Source of the DNA: Macrotis lagotis
Taxonomy: Eukaryota; Chordata; Mammalia; Peramelemorphia; Peramelidae
Length of the DNA stretch: 64,000 bases
Direction: 5' to 3'
Assembly (NCBI RefSeq): GCF_037893015.1
Contig: NC_133666.1
Span: forward strand, 459,946,594-460,010,593
Shown here: positions 1 through 11,850 of the stretch, in pieces
Layout: every line of letters starts with the position of its first letter
How positions within the stretch are numbered: the stretch's first letter is position 1
Made by a program: the position numbers and the translations under genes
Notes under the pieces: model-generated
Database searches by the model: none
Told to the model about the DNA's origin: nothing
Seen by the model: only the letters and a program-made list of their open reading frames with translations

Positions 1-31
1 TGTTGAAAATTGTGAGGAAATCCCTTCTACA

Positions 32-104
32 AATATATATATATATATATATATAGATATATAGATATATATAGATATATATATAGATATATATAGATAT
101 ATAT
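32..104. repeat. AT-rich microsatellite
   Basis: A run of TA dinucleotides passes into GATATA-type units. Simple repeat with no gene content. Confidence 0.9.
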
Positions 105-124
105 CATCAGTAACAATTCTGAAA

Positions 125-268
125 CTAGAAAGTTACCCAGAGGGTGGAGAAGGGTACTGAAAAGTTAAGTGACTTGCTGAGGATCACATAGCAAATATGT
201 CAGCTATAGGACCTGAATCTAGGTTTTCCTAACTCCAAAATCAGTTCTTTATTCACCATAACATTTTG
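125..268 (-). repeat. MIR/THER-type SINE relic
   Basis: Contains the degenerate reverse-strand MIR core (GTTAAGTGACTTGCTGAGG, then a CACATAGCA-type block) and the tRNA-like end (TTCCTAACTCC). Old and diverged; boundaries approximate. Confidence 0.55.
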
Positions 269-454
269 AAATTGAAATAAAAATGATATTTTAGAAAGTA
301 CAATGGGAAGAGTTACTTCTGGCCAGAATGATCAGAAGAGGCTCCAAAATTACTATTCCTGTTTGACATTTCATCTTTTAAATTTCATGAAATCTATCTT
401 TATCATCCCTTTCCTCAACTTGTTCCCACTCCCCACCAACTTTTAGGTCATTTC
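269..454. other. No recognisable feature
   Basis: AT-rich intergenic sequence; nothing recognised. Confidence 0.5.
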
Positions 455-1235
455 CCTCATTTTCTTATTTACCTGACTTTGTCTTTCACTCTAATCCAAA
501 CCTTGACATCATTTTTAGAGCCATCATTTTGATTACCACTCTAAGAATGTAACTCAATTTATCAGAATCTTCAATTCCAATGATACTCTTTTCCAACCCA
601 CTTCAATCACACACTAGGCATGATCACACACAATGGACATTGGAAATTCTACTCTCTGACCCCAAACTCCTGCTCCTCTTCTACCTCTCCTGTTCTTTCA
701 CTCCCATGAAATAACTTCTTCACCCTGATGACCTCTGGTCCTTTGACCCACTGCTTCCACAATTTTCTTCCTCCCTCTCTAAAGGCTCCTTTTATTTATA
801 CTCTAAATGTGCATTTTTCCAAAGGATTTGTCTTCAGTGTTTTTCTTTTTATGTCTACTTACCAATCTCATCCATTCTCATGGCTTTGATCTTCATCTCT
901 GTGTGCTTAACTTCCAAATCTTTATCTCCAGACCAGATCTCTTCTCTGAATTCCAGATTTATATTTCCAGGAGCCTACCAGACACCTTCAGCTGGATGTC
1001 TGACACCTCAACTCAACTAATCCAAAGCTGAAATTACTATCTTTCTCCCATAACTGCTGACTTCACTACTTCTGCTTATGGACCAATATATGCTATCTCC
1101 CATACTCAAAACTATAATGTCATTTTTCTTATTCTTATCTCTAATAGTTAATTATTTATTAAATACAATTAGTTCCAGCTATACAACACCCCTCACATTT
1201 ATCTCCTCTACTTTATTCCCACTGATACCATCCTG
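455..1235 (+). mobile_element. L2 LINE fragment
   Basis: Pyrimidine-rich sequence whose order of phrases fits the 3' half of the L2 ORF: a CTCCAGACC...CTGAATTCCAG...TGGATGTCTGACACCTCAACTCAAC stretch encodes the relic of the L2 C-terminal reading frame. Old and broken by many stops. Short open frames here are not genes. Confidence 0.6.
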
Positions 1236-1257
1236 ATATAGGATTTTCTTTTTGTTT

Positions 1258-1412
1258 TCTTGTTTTTTTAGTTTTTTGCAAGGCAATGGAGTTAAGTGGC
1301 TTGACCAAGGCCACACAGATAGGTAATTATTAAATGTCTAAGGTCAGATTTGAACTCAGGTACTCCTGACTCCAGGGCCGGTGCTCTATCCACTGCGCCA
1401 CCTAGCTGCCCC
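1258..1412 (-). mobile_element. Short tRNA-derived SINE (WSINE1-like)
   Basis: Complete reverse-strand copy: T-rich tail, GCAAGGCAATGGAGTTAAGTG, then a head ending CACTGCGCCACCTAGCTGCC. The head carries RNA polymerase III A- and B-box-like blocks (B box GTTCAAATC type on the minus strand). Confidence 0.9.
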
Positions 1413-1642
1413 GAGTTCACTCATTCTTAAGAATATTTTGATTTATTCTTATCTGTATAAATTATTCCATTTCAGTTTTCTGTTTTGTTTGGATATATGG
1501 ATATATTATATATAATATTTGATTATAATGATCTGTATAACCAGCATTTAGTGGGAAGGAGCTAAGCTTGTGAATGTGAGCTATGGGCTACCTTCCCCAT
1601 TAAGAACAATCATGTTGAATCCTGAATTTATTATCTCCTAGA

Positions 1643-1958
1643 TGGGCAGATAGATGGAACACTAAATAGAGCATCAGTCTTGAAATCAAGGGTATCTGAG
1701 GTCAAATTTGACCTCAGATATTTGACATTTACTAGCTGGGTAACTTTGGGCAGGTCACTTAACCCTGATTACCTTATATCAGGGCCATTTCCAATCATCC
1801 TGATTCATATCTAGCCTCTGGACCCAGGGAGAAAATGAGGCTGGTGACTTAGCACAGTGCCCCCTAACTCAAATCTAATTCATATGCATATCAGGGCATC
1901 ACTTCCCTGATGTCATGATCTTCTTTGAGAACAAAAGACAAAAATCAATCATCATTGC
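1643..1958 (+). mobile_element. Long marsupial tRNA/CORE-type SINE (Mar1-like)
   Basis: A tRNA-like head (GGGCAGATAGATGG) is followed by the CTGGACCCAG...AAAATGAGGCTGGTGACTTAG module and the tail TTCCCTGATGTCATGATC..TTGAGAACAAAAGAC. The family name is assigned from pattern memory. Confidence 0.75.
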
Positions 1959-1959
1959 C

Positions 1960-3195
1960 TCCTACATTACTATTATTTGGGATAAGCTCTGAGAGGATAT
2001 AATTTTATCTCAATATCCTTCTTAAACTAGAGGAAAGCATGTACAGTGGAATGAATGCTTGATCTTGAATTAGAAGTATAGATTCAAATCTTATCTCCAA
2101 TACTCATGGTACAATTTTTAGCTATGCTTCTATTTCCTCATCCCCAAAATTAGACACGGGAGGCAAAAATCATCCTCTGCCTCTGCACAACTTCAGTATC
2201 TTCATTCTTGGGCTCCACTGTCATCATGGTCAAACTCCTAGCCTCAAAGGATCACTTCCAACACATAAAACTAAAGACAGCATAATACAGAAACCAATAC
2301 CCCCAGGTTCATTTCTTAATGGGTGGTAAAAGAGAGGAAGCAAGAGGAGAGCCCTTCCTCTTTCTCTCTGATTCAGTTCATGATATTACTGCTGGTCACA
2401 TTAGATAAAAATTTTTGAAAAGAGTACAACAGAAATAAAGTGGAGGAAAATTGGGTGGAAAAGATATTGAATGACTCAGGCTTACTAGTTTTAAAGATAA
2501 GGCAGCTATTCAAAGAAGGGTAGCCCCAACCACATAACAGGAGATGAAGAAACCTTGATTTTAAGCAATCTAGATATGCTCCAAAGACTCTTCAAGGGCA
2601 CTGTCTCCCTTAGTTGATCTGGGCATGCCCAGACTGGCTCATGTTATATATTCCATAGGTAATGAGATAGTCTTTGAAATCTTTTAAATAGGAAAGTGTC
2701 TTGTTCAAAGTGATGCCTGAGGGCACACTGGAGGGTGGTTCTGAGTGGGGAAGAGTCTGAAAGCAGGGAGCCCAGCTAGAGGGCTATTTAAATTTACTTT
2801 TCATAGGTAATCGATATATATAAAAATAGTTTTTATAATTATATATTTTGTAAGTTATTTAATAAAACTAATTTTAACATGTTGGAACTCCTACCTATTT
2901 GATGAGAATTTTTCTTATCTGATTAAAAGAAAGTAGGGAGTCTCTGCTGCTGTCCTCTTGATGTTAGCTGTTATATTTCATATATAATGGAGTAAAACTC
3001 CATTTGATTATCCAAACAGAACAATTAGAATGACGTATGATTGCCTTCATGTAACTACTCCTTTCATTGAAACAGATCATAACTCTTCCAAGAGGTAAGA
3101 CAGAACTCCCACCCAAAATGGTTCTTTGATTAAAGAACAAGTTGCCCAATTCTCTTTGGAAAACACCTAAAATTCCCACCAGAACAAATGATAAT
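1960..3195. other. Intergenic DNA, mostly unrecognised
   Basis: Around 2041-2200 there is a weak forward CORE-SINE-like pattern (ATGAATGCTTGATCTTG..GATTCAAATC..TTTCCTCATC). The rest is AT-rich with no supported gene. Confidence 0.4.
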
Positions 3196-3199
3196 TTAA

Positions 3200-4600
3200 G
3201 AAAAAATTCAAAACCAAACTAAAGTAAGTTGCTTATTTCACCCCAGAACTGCATTAAAAATTAGCCAGAAGCTGAATAGCAATAAGAAAGGAAGTTATTG
3301 ACAAAACCAGTATCAGCTCAAGGCAGCCTCCCAGCATGACCAGAGCATGGGAAGACACATGTAACCTGCAGGGATCTGTGTTCAAAGGTAGCTATAGTGG
3401 AGGAACCCTCAAGAAATTCCCAATGCGGGGTCAGAATGTCTGAGAGTAGTAGAAGACAGTAAACAAAATGATCTGTAGAGGCTTGATCTGTATAGCCCAG
3501 CTCAAAGGCTCTGAAGTTCCTAACACTCTGTTCTACCAGAAAGGGGCCTATAGATCCAGTATTCTGAATCTCAAGGTGGAGGTGTATCCTAAATATAGGA
3601 GAAGAGATCAGTACAAGAACTTAAGGGACCCCAGGTAAGAATAAGCACCCAAAATTATACTGGAGAAAATCCTGGCCCTAGATTCAAAAGAACTACAGAC
3701 TGAATTCAGAAATTAAAGAAAATACCAACCATTATCAAAAATTATTACAGTTCTAGAGATCTCTAAAGAAAAGGAACAAGTGACTTCATAACAACTGAAA
3801 GAAGGGATTTTAAAAAAAGGAAATTTTCCAAGGACTAAATAAATATATAGGAAAAATTAAGAAATAAAAATTAAATAAAGGCTCTGGCAGAAAGTACTAG
3901 GAGAATAGCTTAGAAAACAAAATGTTACTAAATTCTGAAAATCAAAATAGACCAAACAGAAATCATTGACTCCATGATATAGCCAGAAATATTAGAACAA
4001 AAACAAGACTGAAAAATAGAAGAAAATGTAGGCTGATATCAACAACTGACCAGAAAAATAGATCGCGGAGAGATAATTCAAGAATCATTGGAATCCTTAA
4101 AAACTATAATTAAAAATAATTAATCAATGTATTATATTTCAAGAAATCATAAAAGAAAACTACCCAGATTAATAAGAATAAGAGAAAAAAAGGTGATATC
4201 AAAAAGAACACACTAATCATCTCCTGAAAGATGCATCAAAAGGAATAGTCCTAGGGGAGTCCTAGCCAAAATAAAGAATTCCCACATCAAGAATAAAATT
4301 CTTCAAGCATCCAGAAGGTAGCAGTTCAAGTACCAGGGGACTATAGTCAAGATCGCATAGAGCATGTCAATTTTACTCTAATGAGAACAGTTTTTGAAAT
4401 ACAGTTTTCCAAAAGGCAAAGATAATAGACTAAAGCCAAGAATATCTTACTCTGAAAAGATGAGTATAATTCAACAGACAAGGGAGGACAGAAAGAATGG
4501 AAATGGATCATTAATGGATTTCTGATGAAAAGGTCAAAATTGAGTAGGAATATAAATATCTGAACAGAATTCAACAATATAAATTATGAGAATAATTTAT
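3200..4600 (+). mobile_element. Degenerate L1 ORF1-region relic
   Basis: At 4080-4580, broken forward frames resemble the L1 ORF1 (transposase_22) C-terminal domain: a QEIIKEN-like stretch near 4143, a 'SPERCIKRNSPRG' type block near 4220-4260, and a KPRIS/LMKRSKL-like block near 4435-4555. The upstream part (3200-4080) is purine-rich and probably ORF1 N-terminus or 5'UTR of the same element, with less support. Heavily decayed; no intact ORF. Confidence 0.5.
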
Positions 4601-4710
4601 ATTACATAATAAATATAATATGTAATAAATATATATTAAATGAAAAAAATAAATTTATTTTGACAATTGGGAAGGGCTATGTAATTATAGGATTAACAGT
4701 AGAACTAACT

Positions 4711-4790
4711 TGTTTTTTGTTTTTTGTAAGGCAATAGGGTTAAGTGACTTGCCCAAAGTCACACAGGTAATTAGCAAGTGTCTTAGGCCA
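4711..4790 (-). mobile_element. Partial short SINE (WSINE1-like)
   Basis: Reverse-strand tail half only: GTAAGGCAATAGGGTTAAGT, CTTGCCCAAAGTCACACAGG, then AAGTGTCTTAGGCC. The tRNA head is missing. Confidence 0.75.
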
Positions 4791-4933
4791 TAAAACTAGC
4801 ATTTTAATAAGAAGAAAAAATGTGTACATTCTGAACTTTAATATCTTCAAAGGGCATTTAGAGAGAGCTTCATAAATCAAAGGGAGGACCTGGGAGTGGA
4901 TTGCTTCTGTTCTAAAGATCTGAAGAGGCAGAG

Positions 4934-5090
4934 GCAACTAGGTGATGTAGTATAGCACCAGCCCTGGAATCAGGAGGACCTGAGGTCAAATTCAATTCAG
5001 ATACTTACTAGCTGGGCAAGTCACTTAACTCTATTGCCTCACAAAAACAAGATCTGAAGAGGGGAATGGCAAAAAAAAAAAAAACAAAAA
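4934..5090 (+). mobile_element. Short tRNA-derived SINE (WSINE1-like)
   Basis: Forward copy: GAGGCAACTAGGTGATGTAG, CACCAGCCCTGGAATCAGGA, AGTCACTTAACTCTATTGCC, then an A-rich tail. Diverged from consensus. Confidence 0.8.
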
Positions 5091-5473
5091 ACACTAATGC
5101 AGAAAAAATAAAGATATGAGTGGATCTCTTAATTGGGATGAATGAGAAGAATATTTAAAGTAGAGGAAGGGGTAGGTGAGTGGATAGCCAATAATAAGCT
5201 TAAAGCTCTTACCTGAAACAAAACAGTTAATCATGTGTACACATATACAACCAAAGATTTGGTACATAGGAAAATAATTGGGGCTGGGGTTTGGGTAGAT
5301 TAAAAAGAAAATTAGTCAGAAGCTGAATAGCAATAAGAAGAAAGATCTGCAAGCAAATGTATTTTCTGACTCTAAATAGGTGAGTAAAAAGAGGGAAAAA
5401 GAACTAGAATCTAAGAGTAGATCTTAGATTGGCTCTTAGAAAATTAGGGAATGACTGAGCAAATTCTAATTTA

Positions 5474-5870
5474 TGAATGTAATGGAATATTATTGCACTA
5501 TATGAAATGAGAAAAGATTATTTTAGAGAAACTTGAGCAGTATGAACTGATTCAGAATGATGTGAGTTGAACAAGAAGGACAAATTATATAATGTCAGAA
5601 TATTGTAGAGAAAAATGACTTTGACAAACTTAAGAAATATGATCAGAGTCGCCAGAGGACCTATGATAAAATGTTTCACCTGATAAAGGAAAGATGGACA
5701 CAAAGTACAGAAAACAATATATATATACATATATATACATATATATACACACACACATAATGTTTGACATGACCTTTGTGTAGATTTATTTTTGCTGGAC
5801 TATGTTTATTTAAATAATTTAAAATTTTTTATTCTCTGGTTTTAATGGGAGAAAGAGAAAAGAAAGGACC
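5474..5870 (+). mobile_element. L1 3' end fragment
   Basis: Forward text typical of marsupial L1 3' ends: TAATGGAATATTATTGCACT, TTAGAGAAACTTGAGCAG, TATGAACTGATTCAGAATGA, later TGCTGGACTATGTTTATTT. Contains an internal TATATACA microsatellite (5718-5757). Confidence 0.7.
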
Positions 5871-5950
5871 ATTGAAACATTTTATAAACTGTATAGATGA
5901 AAACTTGAGAAAACACTGACAAGCAGGACAATTTTGAAAGTAATATATAA

Positions 5951-6103
5951 GGAGCAGCTAGGTGGCGCAGTGGATAGAGCACTAACTCTGAAGTCGGGAG
6001 AACCTGAGTTCAAAATCCAGCCTCAGACACTTAATAATTACTAGCTGTGTGGCCCTGGGCAAGCCAATTAACCCCATTGCCTTGAAAAACCTAAAAAAAA
6101 AGT
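5951..6103 (+). mobile_element. Short tRNA-derived SINE (WSINE1-like), full length
   Basis: Full-length forward copy from GGAGCAGCTAGGTGGCGCAG to a CCTAAAAAAAAA tail. Confidence 0.92.
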
Positions 6104-6375
6104 CCTATATAGGGGCAGCTTAGGTGAAAATGTTCTTTTTTTGTGTAGGAGTTCAGAATTTTAAAAAAAGAAAAAAAGTCCCAACCCTTCTGAGACTTCT
6201 TAGCCTCTGTAGAGATCAATCTGTAGAGATTTCTTGTACTGAAAGTTTTCCTTTCTTCTTTTATAATCTAGATAATCAATATTAAATGCAGATCCTCAAA
6301 AGTTGGTCTTAGGTTCAAATCTACTGAAATTAATGCTCTGAGCTCTTGCTTCTTCTGAGTTTCTTCCCTATAAGC

Positions 6376-6650
6376 AGCTACCATAGTAGGTGCAAAGTGC
6401 TGGGCCTGGAGTCAGAAAGAAGTGAGTTCAAATCCTGCCTTAGACATTTATTAGTTGTGTGATTCCTGGGAGAACTTCACTTCCGTCTGCCTTGGTTTCC
6501 TAAACCATAAAATGGGGATCATAATAGCATCTACTTCCCAGAGTTATGGTAATGATTAAATGAGATAATATTTGTAAAGCATTTAGTATAGAGCCTAGCA
6601 CATATTAGGTACTTAATAAAGACTTGTTCTCTTACTTCTATTATTTAGTG
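6376..6650 (+). mobile_element. CORE-SINE (MIR-like), full length
   Basis: A tRNA head (GAGTTCAAATCCTGCC B box), a CORE segment (ATAAAATGGGGATCATAATA) and an L2-like tail (GCCTAGCACATATTAGGTAC, TTAATAAAGAC) in the order of therian MIR-family SINEs. Confidence 0.8.
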
Positions 6651-6780
6651 ATAGATATTATATTGTAGTAATTTTAAAAATCAATAAATTTTAGAATAAT
6701 TATTAAGGATGCAGTCCCCAAAAACTTATACTTTAATTAGAAGATTGAATAAAGGAAAAGAAAGTTCAATGTGAAGCAAA

Positions 6781-6870
6781 TGTTGTTCTTCAGTTATGTC
6801 TGACACTTCATAGGGTTCAGCTCATTTTACAGAAGAAAAAACTGAGGCAACATGAGAGTAAATGGAAAGA
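6781..6870 (-). repeat. SINE fragment (TTTGCCAAGAAAACCCC-tail family)
   Basis: Reverse-strand piece reading TGTTCTTCAGTTATGTCTGA, then CAGCTCATTTTACAGAAG and AACTGAGGCAA. Internally deleted. Confidence 0.55.
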
Positions 6871-8030
6871 CCAGGAAGTTCTAAGTATGCAGTGGTAGGA
6901 AAGGCAAGATCCTGAAATAAGTAGGCTAGATAACAGACTGGGGATTATAAAGCAGAGAAGCAGAGCAGATGGAAAGACCTAGCTATGCTCCATCTCACTG
7001 GAATTTGTTTGTTGTTGATTCCCATCTCATCCAAACTCAATGAGAAATGGGATTGGTTGCGGGTTCACCTTCTGAGGCAAGAGGGAAAATAAAGGGAATA
7101 GAGTTCCTAGTAGAGGCAAGTTGTCTAGCTTCTCACCAATCTGTAATGATTTCTTGAGCTTGGGGAAAGGAAGACACATAGAAAGGGAGGAAGGTTGACC
7201 AGAATTTATATTTGCAGGATAAAATCAGGGATATTCTCACTCTTCTCTAGGATAGAAGGTTTTGAGTCTAGGTTTATCCCTGGCCCTACTCTATCTGCCC
7301 AGTGCCCACTTTAGGAGAGTAGGACACAATAGGTTAATTTGTCCCTAGGATTAGCCATTGTTACTGTAACCCCTGCTTCACAATCCATTGGTATGAGACC
7401 CTCTCCTTATACTGGAATTGAAGACTAAGAGAAATAATTATTACATAGCCAGTTGTTAATATTGAAAAGATGCAGGATTCCCCCCCCTCCCCTTTATATT
7501 TCCTCATTTGGGAATCAGGTCAAAGTTGATTTTTCTGAAGGGTAGGGCTGATGATGAGATGAAATTAGTGGGAGACTTACCCAACGGGGAAATCTTAGAA
7601 CTGATCAAAAGGTAAAAGAGATGGAAAGGTAAAGAGAATCTAGTCTAGGTGAATTCTGGCCCATTGTGTTCTACTCAGACAAATCTGAATAGAAATAGAA
7701 CTTCTTTATCTAGATTGTCCTACAAAAGTTTGTTCTGAGTAGAAATAAATCTTTGTCCAAGACTGAGAGATCAAAGTCACACCCATCCCCTTGCCCCTCA
7801 TTAGAATAGAACCACCTCTCATTATAATAGTCATTCTCTCTGTAGCTACTCAGTTCCTCTGTTTTTTACCTTTCCTTGACTTGCCCAGTGCTTCTTTGAA
7901 AAACTTCTTGCCTCTGAGATATCCCTAAGCTTCTTATTTACAGTCCATCTCTATGCAGAACTCTTCCAAGGAGTGATTTTCTTCACCTGAAAGAAGCACT
8001 GTGGATACGCAACATCCTCTCTCCTAATGC
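6871..8030. other. Intergenic DNA, nothing recognised
   Basis: No supported ORF, RNA gene or clear repeat. Confidence 0.4.
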
Positions 8031-8039
8031 TTCCCACTG

Positions 8040-8215
8040 CAAGTATCTGCTCTCCCAGGATGGCTTAATTTCTGCATAGTTTGTATCGACTCATCTATGA
8101 ATTTGTTGTTTCCCATATTTCATTTTTGTCATTGTATCCTCTCTCAGCACTTGGCACAAAGTGAATAACAAAGTGAATAACAAAGTAGACAATTAGTAAA
8201 TGTTTATTGCTTGTG
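8040..8215 (+). mobile_element. L2 LINE 3' end fragment
   Basis: An L2-type tail: CAGCACTTGGCACAAAGTGA and TAGTAAATGTTTATTGCTTG. A 12-bp unit (GTGAATAACAAA) is tandemly duplicated inside it (about 8160-8185). Confidence 0.55.
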
Positions 8216-8369
8216 AGATATGATATCCTTCAACATAGATGATTTGCTTTACTTATCAACTTAATGTAAGCCCCAGTCCATGTCCTGGCTTATATGAACC
8301 AAGTCTGATTTTGGGGGTTGCCCTAAAGATCAACAACTCTTTGGTTTATTATTCTTCCATCTCACCCCT

Positions 8370-8580
8370 ACTCTTCTTTGAGAAAAATCACAAAACAAAG
8401 TTCTATTCCTTTTCACTGGCTATTCTTCATGCCACAAATGTTTCATCCTCTCATCCTGTTGGTTTTCCTGGCTTCCTTCAGCACTCAGCTCAATTCCCAC
8501 CTTCTGCTGGAAGCTTATTTTTGGTCTCTTTCCCTTTCAGTACAGTATCTCTACCCATTCAAACAAAAACTACTTTAATA
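8370..8580 (+). mobile_element. L2 LINE fragment
   Basis: Matches the order of the L2 3' coding region and UTR: TTTTCACTGGCTATTCTTCA, CCTGGCTTCCTTCAGCACTC, then CACCTTCTGCTGGAAGC. Explains two overlapping short open frames on this strand, which are not genes. Confidence 0.6.
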
Positions 8581-8589
8581 TAATGCTAT

Positions 8590-9113
8590 TTCATCACCCA
8601 AACATTTCTAGTAATCTTGGAGGTCCAGCAATCAAAAAGAGGTGAGAGATTAACTAGAAATTCATTATAAATGTACATCAAGAAAGTCCAACCAATCTCA
8701 TTCTAAATGTTAGAAATTTCTAAGCCTAACCTCTTATCCCAGGCTTGGAACAATTATGATAGTGATAAACTTCCTAAAGTCAAAGAAGAAGGAACCATTG
8801 GACCTTAGTGACTATGGCCTATATGGCCTACTGGCTTAAGTTAATTATTGTAACAGGATGTTAATACTATCATTCCAAAAAAGTACCTAGTTTAATAATC
8901 TCAATGCAGTTACATAAAGTTCTTCTAAATAATCAATATGAGGGAAGGATTGTACATAAAAGAAAGTTGTCTTCCTCCACTTCCCCACATTTCAAAGGAA
9001 TGGCCCTTAGGAAGATACATAACCTTTATGTATTAATAACTTAAAAGTTACCCTAAGACTTTTTGGGACACCCTATACTGCTATTACTGTGTATTTAAAT
9101 CCTATATTTGAGA

Positions 9114-9115
<2 letters not shown>
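8590..9115. other. Intergenic DNA, nothing recognised
   Basis: AT-rich, no supported feature. Confidence 0.4.

Positions 9116-9116
<1 letters not shown>

Positions 9117-9146
<30 letters not shown>
9117..9146. repeat. (TA)n microsatellite
   Basis: About 14 TA units. Confidence 0.9.
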
Positions 9147-9148
<2 letters not shown>

Positions 9149-9202
9149 AATAGATGCTATAAATAATATGCATTTATTAAACATTATTAGGGGTTAGGTT
9201 CT

Positions 9203-9356
9203 CTTTTTTTTTTAGGTTTTTTGCAAGGCAAATGGGGTTAAGTGACTTGCCAAAGGCCACATAGCTAGGTAATTATTGTGTCTGAGGCCGGATTTGAACT
9301 CAGGTACTTCTGACTCCAGGGCTGGTGCTCTATCCATTGTGCCACCTAGCCACCCC
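9203..9356 (-). mobile_element. Short SINE (WSINE1-like) with target-site duplication
   Basis: Full-length reverse copy ending GCCACCTAGCCACCCC. Flanked by the 8-bp direct repeat TAGGTTCT at 9195-9202 and 9357-9364, as expected from L1-driven retrotransposition. Confidence 0.9.
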
Positions 9357-9614
9357 TAGGTTCTGTTTTAGTAAGGGTTAAAGTATATCTTGATTCTTAT
9401 CACTTGGATTGGGGGCTGTGAAAGAATTAAATATCCACCAAAGGTAAGAGTTGAGACCAAAAGTAGGGAATAAATCAGTTCAGAGCAGAGATCTTTTAGA
9501 GTAGCAAAGTAGAGTGAAGAGATCCCAGGAAAAGCAGATATTTAAGTAGAGCTTAAGGCTGGGACAGAGTAGTAGTGATATGGTTTTTTCCCAACCTTTA
9601 TATCAATAGATTAA

Positions 9615-10905
9615 AATTAAAATATATTTCCTTTTCTTAAAAAAGTTTTTATTCATTTATTTTTCCAACTACATACATTAGTTTTCAACAATCTTTTTTT
9701 TGCAAGGTTTTCAGTTTTACAATTTTCTCTCTCCCCCTACCTTCCCTTCCTCTTCCCTGACAGAAAGCAGTCTGATATAAGCTATACATGTATAACTATG
9801 CTAAAAAGATTCATATTAATCATGTTGAAAGAAGAAAACAATTGAAACGAACAAACAAAAAAATTAGAGAGGGAAAAAGTTTATATAATGCCTAATTGAA
9901 GAGTTAGCTTTGGTCTGCTTTTAAACTCCACAGTTCCTTCTCTAGATATGAATGAAATTTTCCACCACAAGTCTTTTAGAATTGTCTTTGATTATTGTGT
10001 TACTGAAATGAACAAGTCCATCATTGGGTAATCATTATCCAATGTTGCTTAATATGCTTAATATTCTTCTCCTTCTGTTCATTTCACTATTAGTTTATGT
10101 ATGTCTTTCCAGGCTACTCCAGTGTCCCTCATGATTTCTTATAGAACAATAATGTTCCATCATATTCATATACCACAATTTGTTCAGTCAGTATCCAGTG
10201 GATGGGCATCTCCTCAATTTCCAATTCTTTACCACAACAAAAAGAGCTGCTAAGAATATTTTAGTATACATGGGGGTTTTTACCCTTTTTTAACCATCTC
10301 TTTGTGATACAGAAATAGTAGTGATATTGCTGGATCAAAGAGTATGCATAGTTTTATTGCTCTTTGGTTGTAATTCTAAATTGCTCTCCAGAGAAATTGG
10401 ATCAGTTCACAACTCTACCAACAATGTATTAATGTCCCAATTTTCCCACATCCTCTCCAACATTGATCATTTTCCTTTTTAGTCACACTAACCAATTTGA
10501 TAGGTGTGAGTGAGGTAGTACCTCAGAGTTGTTTTAATTTTCATTTCTCTAATCAATGATTTAGAGCATTTTTTCATATGACTACAGATAGCCTGGGAAT
10601 TACCTTTTCATATCCTTTGACCATTTATCAATTGGGGAAAACCTACATATACAAAAATATTTATAGAATTCTTTTCCTGGTGACAAAGAATTGGAATTTG
10701 AGGAGATGCTCATCAATTGCGGAATGGCTGAACAAAGTGTAGCATACGAATGGATGGAACATTATTGTTCTATAAATTTGACTCAGTTCTCTCAATATTT
10801 TAGAAACGAATTCTTTGTCAGAAACACTAGTTGTAAAAGTTGTTTCCCAACTTACTGTCTTCCTTTTAACTAACCTAGGTTGCATTGGTTTTATTTGTGG
10901 TCACA
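9615..10905 (-). mobile_element. L1 LINE 3' part with an internal inverted segment
   Basis: Minus-strand L1: the C-terminal end of ORF2 and 3'UTR occupy 9615-10640 (reverse-strand landmarks TTGCTGGATCAAAGAGTATG near 10328 and ATTGCTCTCCAGAGAAATTG near 10380). ORF2 sequence further upstream resumes at about 10777-10905, where the minus strand encodes a WETTFTTSVSDKEFVSKILR-like block. Between them, about 10641-10776 is L1 3' sequence in the opposite orientation. Old, with many substitutions. Confidence 0.75.
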
Positions 10906-10909
10906 TGTC

Positions 10910-11520
10910 AGAGGTTTCCTGGATGTTGCAACTTGTAGGGCCTGCCTGGAAAATGACCTGAATAAGAGGATCAGGCTACCAACAACAATCACTTCTTCTG
11001 GCACTTTTTTACAATAACTCACGGGAATTAAGGCATTCTATGAGTCTTTTCCCTTAACTTCGAGTCAACAAGGGAATTGTCTCTGTTTCGTATCACTGAG
11101 GTTGAGCGAGATTCTTTGTTTGCTGCCATCTTGTACTTTTTGAGGAAACTACACCCTAGCTTTTTAAAACGTTCTTTTACCTCTGGTCCAGTCCCTAGAA
11201 GCATGTTTTCTATTCGAGTACTCTGTAGTATGTTGCCGCTCAGTGGAGACAAATGTGCATTGCATTATTTAAACCTGGAAGGTTCCATTCCTAGAAAAAT
11301 ATTGCCTCTCCTCCTTTGTTTTTGACCTATCAGTCTTTCTCAAAATTCCCAAATTATGGTGTGATTGTGGAGGATAGTCAGGGAACGGCCTTTGTTTTGT
11401 CCCTTTCGATTTTAGCCTGAATTTAAGAATAACCATGTAATCTGGAAACATTTAGAAGGAAAGGTTTGGGAGGAAGGTGCTGGGCTTTATTGTTTATTTT
11501 CCCCTCTGGCATCTAGCTTT
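10910..11520. other. Intergenic DNA with small overlapping ORFs
   Basis: Short frames exist on both strands (e.g. 11077-11325 +, 11028-11252 -), but nothing in them resembles a known family. No gene is called. Confidence 0.4.
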
Positions 11521-11529
11521 GAGCTGGAT

Positions 11530-11850
11530 TCGCTCACTTTCTTGACAGTGAGCATTTACTAGGAGTTTACAATAGGCCAGGTCTGGGCCAAGGGCTAGGG
11601 ATAAAAAGACAATAGGGGAGACAAGATGCAAATTGGAGGCAATCTAGAAGGGGAAGGGAAGTAACTGGGGTACCCCCTGGGATAAGACATTTTTTAAGCA
11701 GGCAGAGAAAGCCAGGAGTGGGGAGGTGGGGAGGGAGAGCACTTTAGGCATGGGGGTTAGTCTAGGAAAGAGCCGGGAGGGAAGCCCACAAGAGAGAATC
11801 CTCAGGGATGCCTCTCTGGAATGTCCCCAGGTCTTTAGCTGGTAGCTGTA
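11530..11850 (+). repeat. Old dispersed repeat, family not named (copy 1)
   Basis: GAGCATTTACTAGGAGTTTA, GGGCCAAGGGCTAGGGATAA, then GGGAGGGAGAGCACTTTAGG. The same phrase order recurs near 35.4, 39.7 and 45.5 kb. Looks like an ancient therian interspersed repeat. Confidence 0.45.

Noticed and set aside
8239-8583. 114-codon forward ORF
   Set aside because: Lies in L2 3' sequence; the second overlapping frame has equal support.
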